Shown: positions 58,921 to 64,000 of the stretch, piece after piece
Position numbering within the stretch: position 1 is the stretch's first letter
How the letters are laid out: each line of letters opens with the position of its first letter
The notes under the pieces: generated by a model
What the model was told of the DNA's origin: nothing
Database searches by the model: none
Seen by the model: the letters and a program-made list of their open reading frames with translations, nothing else
Program-made: the position numbers and the translations under genes
NCBI GenBank assembly: GCA_002718345.1
Contig: PBDA01000030.1
Coordinates: forward strand, 38,599 to 102,598
DNA length: 64,000 bases
Origin: Rhodospirillaceae bacterium
GTDB lineage: Bacteria > Pseudomonadota > Gammaproteobacteria > Steroidobacterales > Rariloculaceae
Reading direction: 5' to 3'

Positions 58921-59124
58921 ATGAAAGGAAAGTTTAAGCTTAATGTATGGGGCCCTAATGGTGAAAATAATCAATTTTTTCTTCACAGCCACAAGGAATT
59001 ACTGTTGGTGCTTTCTGATTGGGCAAATGAAATTGGGTGTGCAGTAGCTGATATTGACTATCAGGTTAATGATGGTCTACGTATTATGGGTGAGGGTAAT
59101 CCATATGCGGCTGAAGTTGATTAG
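58921..59124 (+). CDS. Small protein of unknown function, downstream of the aldolase gene
   Basis: 67 residues, soluble, no signal peptide, not recognised. It has a mixed beta-alpha-beta pattern (K-F-K-L-N-V-W-G, then a helix S-H-K-E-L-L-L-V-L-S-D-W-A-N-E-I, then D-I-D-Y-Q-V-N-D-G). The ATG follows the aldolase stop by three bases, which supports coding and coupling. Its end overlaps a gene on the other strand by 41 bases. Confidence 0.5.
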   Translation: MKGKFKLNVWGPNGENNQFFLHSHKELLLVLSDWANEIGCAVADIDYQVNDGLRIMGEGNPYAAEVD

Positions 59125-59455
59125 TTGTGCGGTTTTTTCTATACCCTAATAAACCTAATTCTTGATGAAGCTTAGTTTTATCACTGATAGAAAGTGAACA
59201 TATTTTTCGATGCCATATTCTTTTGAGTTTAATATCATTCCTAATGCGTCGAATATATACCGGTAGGTATCTTAGTAAAATCATACTTAACAGTAAGATG
59301 GTTAGTGTCTGTAAATAACTAATTGAGGATAGATTTAAACCCTTAATAATAAATTTATTCCAAGTTATGGTGATTATAAAGTTTAAAGTGCCTAGACCAA
59401 ATAACCAGATCAATGAATAAATAGCTTTATTTAAATAACTTTTCCGGAGCTTCAT
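59084..59455 (-). CDS. Small membrane protein of unknown function
   Basis: 123 residues, not recognised. Two membrane helices (about 10-32 and 45-65), then a strongly basic stretch (Y-I-R-R-I-R-N-D-I-K-L-K-R-I-W) and a soluble tail. On the minus strand the ATG is preceded by GTAGGA five bases upstream, a good ribosome site, and no other gene explains this stretch. It overlaps the small plus-strand gene by 41 bases. Confidence 0.45.
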   Translation of the reverse strand: MKLRKSYLNKAIYSLIWLFGLGTLNFIITITWNKFIIKGLNLSSISYLQTLTILLLSMILLRYLPVYIRRIRNDIKLKRIWHRKICSLSISDKTKLHQELGLLGYRKNRTTNQLQPHMDYPHP

Positions 59456-59522
59456 AGTGTTCCTACTACAGGATCCATTCTTTTGGATGGCTTGCTGAAT
59501 TATTATTCATATACTATCAGAC

Positions 59523-59560
59523 TGTCAGTAGTTGACACTTTGTTCATCAAAATGGATATT
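59523..59560 (+). promoter_or_regulatory. Promoter with overlapping inverted repeat before the P-D-P operon
   Basis: A perfect -35 TTGACA (59532-59537) and GATATT (59555-59560) are 17 bases apart, 25 bases before the GTG at 59586, which has AGGAG six bases upstream. The -35 lies in an inverted repeat TGTCA-GTAGT-TGACA (59523-59537), a natural operator layout for repression or activation. Confidence 0.5.
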
Positions 59561-59585
59561 GATGCCAATATTTCAGGAGTAAAAT

Positions 59586-60521
59586 GTGAAAAACATTAAA
59601 TTCCCATGCTTCCAAGCTATGGCAATATCTGCAGCAGTTCTTTCATGCGCATTTCCAGCCTTAGGGCAGGAGCTGACAGATTCTGTTTGCCCAGATGATG
59701 ACCATGCAACTTTTCATGCTTGCGCACTTAAACAAGAAATGGACTTTGATCCGCCAACGACATTGTGGGGTCAACCTGATTTTCAAGGAATATGGAGTCG
59801 TAGGGCGAGAGCTCATGAGAGCCTTCATGCTCACCCCCAAACTAGAGATGATAATGAGGCACCGAGTATTATTGTCTCTCCAGTAGACGGGCTAATACCA
59901 ATTTTGCCATGGGCTGAGGCAAAGAGACGATATAACCGTCCCGCATATGTTCATCAGAATGCAATTTGCCGTTTATCGGGAGTGCCTGTAACCATGTATA
60001 TGACTGGCATTTACCAGTTCATCCAAAATAAAGATTATTTATTAATACAGTCTGAAGAGGCTCATGCTTATAGGGTCATACCTACCGATAATCGTGCGCA
60101 TATAGGCGAAAACATTAAACTTTGGAATGGTGATTCTGTTGGGTTTTGGGAAAATAATACCCTGGTTGTTAAAACCCTTAACCAAAATGCAAGAGCATGG
60201 CTTGATCAACGCGGGCGTTTCTATACTAATGAAGCTTCCGTAGAGGAGAGATTTAGTTTAATAGATGCCAATACGATACATTGGTCAGCCACAATAACAG
60301 ACCATAATGTTTATTCAGAGCCATTTACTATAGCTCTTGCGTATCGTAGACGACCAAAAATGGAGTTATGGGAAGAGGCTTGTTATGAAAGTAATGATCT
60401 CGCCTCTCAAACTTATCGTAACGTAGGCTATGAAATATATCCCGGCATGACTGGCGATGAAGCGCGTAGATTAAAGGCGGCTTGGGAGCTAGAAAACAGA
60501 GAGTTGGAGTGGACGCCATGA
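59586..60521 (+). CDS. Exported P-family protein
   Basis: 311 residues from GTG 59586. Signal peptide with likely cleavage after A-L-G near 27. P-family marks: G-Q-P-D-F-Q-G-I-W at 62-70, C128 in A-I-C-R-L-S-G-V-P, V-G-F-W-E-N-N-T-L-V-V near 185-195, W-L-D-Q-R-G, and C266 near the end. It has extra cysteines (C35, C46) and a C-terminal extension of about 40 charged residues. First gene of a P-D-P operon; its stop overlaps the D gene ATG by 4 bases. Function unknown. Confidence 0.75.
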   Translation: MKNIKFPCFQAMAISAAVLSCAFPALGQELTDSVCPDDDHATFHACALKQEMDFDPPTTLWGQPDFQGIWSRRARAHESLHAHPQTRDDNEAPSIIVSPVDGLIPILPWAEAKRRYNRPAYVHQNAICRLSGVPVTMYMTGIYQFIQNKDYLLIQSEEAHAYRVIPTDNRAHIGENIKLWNGDSVGFWENNTLVVKTLNQNARAWLDQRGRFYTNEASVEERFSLIDANTIHWSATITDHNVYSEPFTIALAYRRRPKMELWEEACYESNDLASQTYRNVGYEIYPGMTGDEARRLKAAWELENRELEWTP

Positions 60522-60916
60522 TTAATATGTTCGTTAAAAATTTGTTTTTAAGCGGGATATTATTATTAATATATCTGCCCATAGGTAATGGGCATCATTC
60601 AGTAGCGTTGCAATTCGATATGACCAAGGATGTAACCATTGTTGGAAGCATAGTAGAGATGGAGTGGCGTAACCCGCATTCTTGGCTTCATATTGAAGTT
60701 GCAAACGAACTAGGTGAGCCTGAGTTATGGCGGGTTGAATTTGGTAGCGCCAATGCACTATACAGAAGAGGGTGGAGAAGGGATGATTTACCTGTGGGCC
60801 TTAGTGTGACAATACATGGTATTCCATCTAGAGATGGCTCGCGGCAGATTGAGGGAGATGAAGTGCTTTTATCGGATGGCCGTAGCTTATTTTCTGGAAC
60901 TGGGCCTGGAAACTAA
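60518..60916 (+). CDS. Exported D-family protein (DUF6152-like)
   Basis: 132 residues from ATG 60518 (ATGA overlap with the P gene); an upstream in-frame ATG (60482) would bury the signal peptide. The signal ends G-N-G before H26-H27, so the mature protein is predicted to begin His-His-Ser-Val. R-N-P-H-S-W, Y-R-R-G-W-R-R-D-D and I-P-S-R-D-G-S are the DUF6152 marks. The stop overlaps the next P gene (TAATG). Function unknown. Confidence 0.78.
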   Translation: MINMFVKNLFLSGILLLIYLPIGNGHHSVALQFDMTKDVTIVGSIVEMEWRNPHSWLHIEVANELGEPELWRVEFGSANALYRRGWRRDDLPVGLSVTIHGIPSRDGSRQIEGDEVLLSDGRSLFSGTGPGN

Positions 60917-61656
60917 TGAAACAAATTATCTTAATTATAGTATTAATGATCTCGGTTTCCTTGGGTGTAAATGCTGAGGATTATGAAGTGCCGCGTACCC
61001 CGACTGGGCAACCAGATTTTCAAGGAATCTGGCAGGCTGTAAATACCGCTGTATGGAATATTCAGGATCATTCTGCTGAATTGGGAATTCCTGCAGGTCA
61101 AGGTGTTGTTGTTGATAATTATCTTCCATACCGCCCATTAGCATTAGAGCAAAGACAAAGAAATTATCAAAATCGATTTAAGGATGACCCAGAAGCTAAT
61201 TGCAAAATGGTTGGCGTGCCACGAATTACATATATGCCTTATCCATTCCAAATCATTCAGACTGAGGAGCAGATAGTAATGGTGTATGAATGGGTTCATA
61301 CAATACGTAATATATATATGGATGGAGATCATCCTGAGGGCCCAATTCAGTGGTATATGGGCGATTCTCGCGGACATTGGGAAGGTGATACTTTAGTTGT
61401 AGATGTTGTTCATTTTACAGATCAGACATGGTTTGATCGATCTGGTAATTTTCATGGTGAAGAGCTTCATGTAATTGAACGTTATACAAGGACTGGCCCA
61501 AATCATATTCAGTATGATGTGACTATTGATGACCCAGAAACATTTATAGAGCCATGGCAGATGAGTATGACTTTGTATAAACGCCAGGAAGAAAACCTAC
61601 GTATTCTTGAGTACGAATGTTATGCAATGGCTGAGGATCTTATACAGTCAAATTAA
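60916..61656 (+). CDS. Exported P-family protein
   Basis: 246 residues. Signal peptide cleaved after V-N-A near 20. It is the clearest P copy: G-Q-P-D-F-Q-G-I-W at 31-39, C96 in N-C-K-M-V-G-V-P-R, N-I-Y-M-D-G-D-H, G-H-W-E-G-D-T-L-V-V, W-F-D-R-S-G, I-D-D-P and C235 in E-Y-E-C-Y. One-base overlap with the D gene shows tight coupling. Function unknown; periplasmic by signal peptide. Confidence 0.77.
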   Translation: MKQIILIIVLMISVSLGVNAEDYEVPRTPTGQPDFQGIWQAVNTAVWNIQDHSAELGIPAGQGVVVDNYLPYRPLALEQRQRNYQNRFKDDPEANCKMVGVPRITYMPYPFQIIQTEEQIVMVYEWVHTIRNIYMDGDHPEGPIQWYMGDSRGHWEGDTLVVDVVHFTDQTWFDRSGNFHGEELHVIERYTRTGPNHIQYDVTIDDPETFIEPWQMSMTLYKRQEENLRILEYECYAMAEDLIQSN

Positions 61657-61785
61657 TCCTAATCGTTATAAAATAGATCGATATCTGTAATATGTTTATA
61701 TGGAAACTACAGTACTAATTAGTTGCCTCTATTTACTAGCTGATTACTACAATCATAGAAATATTTGAAACATCTTGGCAAGAAA

Positions 61786-63339
61786 ATGGATCGTATTCAT
61801 CAGAAACATATCTCGATTATGGACACTACTCTTCGTGATGGAGAGCAAACTCCCGGTGTTTCCTATACGCCTTCAGAAAAGTTACATTTAGCTCGTTTAT
61901 TGCTTACCGATGTTAAAGTTGATCGTGTTGAAGTTGCATCTGCTCGTGTGTCAGATGGTGAGCTTGGAGGCGCATTGCGCGTAACAGAATGGGCTAAAGA
62001 TGCGGATTTGATTGATTGTGTTGAAATGCTAGGTTTTTGTGATGGCAAAAGTTCAGTTGATTGGATATCTAGGGCAGGAGGTAGTTGTGTCAACCTTTTA
62101 GCTAAAGGTTCAGAGCATCATTGTCGACAACAACTAGGTATAACGCCCAATGAACATATAAACCGCATTATTCAGACGATAGAGTATGCTTTAGAAAATG
62201 AATTTAAAATAAATTTATATCTTGAAGACTGGTCAAATGGTGTTAGAGATAATTTTATTTATGTTTCGGAGTTATTGGATGCAGTCAAGCACCTTCAGGT
62301 TAATCGTATATTGCTTGCAGATACACTAGGTGTTTTATCACCAAGAAGCGTAAGTTACTTTATTAAACTCATGGTTGATAAATGGCCGGATTTTGTTTTT
62401 GATTTTCATGGTCATAATGATTACGGGTTAGCTACTGCGAATGCTATTGCTGCAATTGAAGGAGGAGTGGCTGGTATTCATACCAGCGTAAATGGCTTAG
62501 GAGAGAGAGCAGGAAATACATCACTTGCTGAAATAGTAACTGCAATAGCAGATCATACTGATTATGTTACTAAAATTAATGAAGGTAAATTAGCTTCTAT
62601 ATCAACAATTGTTGAAACCTTTAGCGGAAAAAGTATTTCCGAAAATGCTCCAATTCTTGGTCAAGATGTGTTTACTCAAACGGCAGGAATTCATGCTGAC
62701 GGAGATGCTAAGGGAGGGCTTTATGTTACACGTCTTGCTCCAGATAGATTTGGGCGTGAGAGACGTTATGCTTTAGGCAAATTATCTGGAAAAGCATCCT
62801 TAGATCATAATTTAAATAAACTTGGTATTAAGCTATCTGAGATTAATAGAAATAAGGTATTAGATAGAATTATTGAGTTGGGTGATAAGAAACACACTGT
62901 AGTGCCAGAAGACTTATTAATGATTATTGCAGATGTTTTAAAAACGCCTATAGAAAATTTAATTAAAATAGATTCCTACTCAATAAATGTTTCATCAGAT
63001 ATATCGCCTGAGGCAACAGTTGTTCTGTCATATCAAGGGAGCACATCAAAAGCAAATGCTATTGGTGATGGTGGCTATGATGCTTTTATGAATGCAGTTA
63101 AACAAGCTATGGAGACATACGATATACAGTTGCCTCGTTTAGCTGATTATCGAGTACGCATACCTCCTGGTGGTCGTACCGAAGCGCTAGTTGAAACACT
63201 GATTCGTTGGGATGGTTTTAATGGAGAGGAAGGTTTTTTTACAGTAGGTGTAGACTCTGATCAAACAGCAGCAGCTGTAATAGCAACTGAGAAGATGTTA
63301 AATATTATTTTGCATGATGTTAAAAGCTTTAAACGTTAA
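61786..63339 (+). CDS. cimA: (R)-citramalate synthase, Leptospira CimA type
   Basis: 517 residues from ATG 61786 (TTG 61765 also in frame). LeuA/homocitrate-synthase superfamily: T-T-L-R-D-G-E-Q-T with R17 and D18, metal ligands in F-H-G-H-N-D, G-L-G-E-R-A-G-N, and a C-terminal LeuA-type regulatory domain (about 395-510). The motifs V-E-V-A-S-A-R-V-S, Y-L-E-D-W-S-N-G and D-V-F-T-Q-T-A-G-I-H-A-D-G-D are those I recall from Leptospira citramalate synthase, which condenses pyruvate and acetyl-CoA for threonine-free isoleucine synthesis. Another isopropylmalate synthase-like role is possible. Confidence 0.82.
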   Translation: MDRIHQKHISIMDTTLRDGEQTPGVSYTPSEKLHLARLLLTDVKVDRVEVASARVSDGELGGALRVTEWAKDADLIDCVEMLGFCDGKSSVDWISRAGGSCVNLLAKGSEHHCRQQLGITPNEHINRIIQTIEYALENEFKINLYLEDWSNGVRDNFIYVSELLDAVKHLQVNRILLADTLGVLSPRSVSYFIKLMVDKWPDFVFDFHGHNDYGLATANAIAAIEGGVAGIHTSVNGLGERAGNTSLAEIVTAIADHTDYVTKINEGKLASISTIVETFSGKSISENAPILGQDVFTQTAGIHADGDAKGGLYVTRLAPDRFGRERRYALGKLSGKASLDHNLNKLGIKLSEINRNKVLDRIIELGDKKHTVVPEDLLMIIADVLKTPIENLIKIDSYSINVSSDISPEATVVLSYQGSTSKANAIGDGGYDAFMNAVKQAMETYDIQLPRLADYRVRIPPGGRTEALVETLIRWDGFNGEEGFFTVGVDSDQTAAAVIATEKMLNIILHDVKSFKR

Positions 63340-63359
63340 ATAATTTTTCTATTTAACGT
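63333..63359. terminator. Stem-loop between convergent cimA and the cupin gene
   Basis: Perfect 10-base arms ACGTTAAATA (63333-63342) and TATTTAACGT (63350-63359) with an ATTTTTC loop cover both stop codons. It is a plausible shared 3'-end structure for the convergent genes, though the T-run is in the loop and not after the stem. Confidence 0.4.
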
Positions 63360-63847
63360 GGAAATTCAAAAGTAACTATTAAGATCTCAGGCTCAAAACC
63401 TGTAACTTGGTGAGGGACACCTTCTGGTATAACTATAAAATCACCAGCTTCAACATTGTGAATTGTCCCGCCCTCTATGCGACTTCCTATTACTTCGCCA
63501 TTTTCAACAACATCAATAATTTGCCCATCTGTTGTTATTACCCCTTTTCCTCCCACTATTGCCCATACTTCAGCTTCTGAAGCATGTGATGCAGGTCTCT
63601 GGGGAGGAGTTCGTCTGTCCACAGCAAAACGATAGGCAAGTCCGGTTGGGGAATCACTATCTGCTCTTTCAAGTACTGTAGTATTTGAATAAGCTATATT
63701 TGGGTCAAATTGATTTGCGACTGATAAGACATCCTCAGAGGAAAGCATAAATGCTTTATTTGGGTCGTGTGTTGTACTGACTTCTTGACTGTGTGAGGAG
63801 TATGATATTTGCAGGGTAATTATTGTTAGAACAGTTCTTATTTTCAT
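63353..63847 (-). CDS. Exported cupin-domain protein
   Basis: 164 residues. Short signal peptide (cleavage near 20, after S-S-H-S-Q). One cupin barrel: motif 1 around H-A-S-E-A-E-V-W-A-I-V-G-G-K-G, motif 2 A-G-D-F-I-V-I-P-E-G-V-P-H-Q-V, with His/Glu residues that can bind a metal. It is of the type often annotated as a periplasmic cupin; substrate unknown. The tRNA-Asn gene stands upstream on the same strand. Confidence 0.8.
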   Translation of the reverse strand: MKIRTVLTIITLQISYSSHSQEVSTTHDPNKAFMLSSEDVLSVANQFDPNIAYSNTTVLERADSDSPTGLAYRFAVDRRTPPQRPASHASEAEVWAIVGGKGVITTDGQIIDVVENGEVIGSRIEGGTIHNVEAGDFIVIPEGVPHQVTGFEPEILIVTFEFPR

Positions 63848-63892
63848 ATCATGCTCCTATTAAGTAGCAGTTAAATGATTATTCATAGAAAC

Positions 63893-63968
63893 TGGCTCCC
63901 CGGGCCGGACTCGAACCAGCGACCAATTGATTAACAGTCAACCGCTCTACCAACTGAGCTACCGGGGA
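63893..63968 (-). tRNA. tRNA-Asn (GTT)
   Basis: 76 bases on the minus strand. The acceptor arm TCCCCGG pairs with CCGGGGA, the D-arm carries AGCTCAGTTGGTAGAGC, the anticodon loop CTGTTAA gives GTT, and the T-arm contains GGTTCGAGTCC. The 3' CCA is encoded. Confidence 0.96.
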
Positions 63969-64000
63969 ACACAAGAGTATGGCAACGCGCATTCTGAGAT

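Noticed and set aside
61723..61753. TTGCCT and TACAAT before cimA as a promoter
   Set aside because: The 19-base spacer is too long for confidence and the start codon choice is open.

Overview
The window looks like a chromosomal segment of a marine-type, AT-rich gammaproteobacterium. The inference rests on a short zipA between smc and ligA, the rimP-nusA-infB-rbfA-truB-rpsO-pnp order, ihfB next to rpsA with lapA/lapB behind it, and a pseudomonad-like neighbourhood (yciK, HAD phosphatase, ubiG, mtaD facing gyrA-serC-pheA-aroA-cmk-rpsA-ihfB). No genus can be named from sequence reading alone. I saw no insertion sequence, prophage, CRISPR array or rRNA. One tRNA (Asn) lies at the right edge.

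Layout. 1-8.4 kb: the end of cytochrome c oxidase subunit III, then a gldC-like gene directly joined to an alternative complex III operon (actA, split actB, actC-F), i.e. a quinol:cytochrome c oxidoreductase next to its terminal oxidase. 8.5-13.6 kb: an accessory block of exported proteins. It holds a dihaem cytochrome c and repeated pairs of two small periplasmic families, here called D (DUF6152-like, a His-His at the predicted mature N-terminus) and P (a G-x-W-E-G-D-T-L-V-V-like core and two recurring cysteines). One gene is a natural D-P fusion. 13.6-17.6 kb: a PPOX flavoprotein, a lone Tat/lipoprotein TRAP solute-binding protein, nitrile hydratase beta, alpha and accessory subunits, and an AlkA-type glycosylase. 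17.6-26.4 kb: the translation/transcription operon from rimP to pnp, with a leader carrying two terminator-like hairpins. 26.4-43 kb: gluQ, dksA with a long Lys-rich tail, smc-zipA-ligA, parvulin/bolA/yciB, a site-2 protease with scpAB and rluB, and the yciK-gph-ubiG-mtaD operon. 43-55.7 kb: gyrA, serC, serA, a prephenate dehydratase lacking chorismate mutase, aroA, cmk, rpsA, ihfB, lapAB and galU. 55.7-64 kb: a second accessory block with a Tat-type FMN 2-hydroxyacid oxidase, a CoA-transferase, an RraA/aldolase-family protein, two small unknown genes, a second P-D-P operon, a Leptospira-type citramalate synthase, an exported cupin and tRNA-Asn.

The housekeeping parts are ordinary. The best candidate for an undescribed system is the D/P family set: three modules, five P domains, four D domains, one D-P fusion, one copy in line with a dihaem cytochrome c. 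In all four D proteins the predicted signal-peptidase site leaves a histidine as the first residue, which raises the testable idea of a CopC/LPMO-like histidine-brace metal site. The nitrile hydratase operon with its own periplasmic binding protein and a mixed metal-site motif is the second most interesting region.
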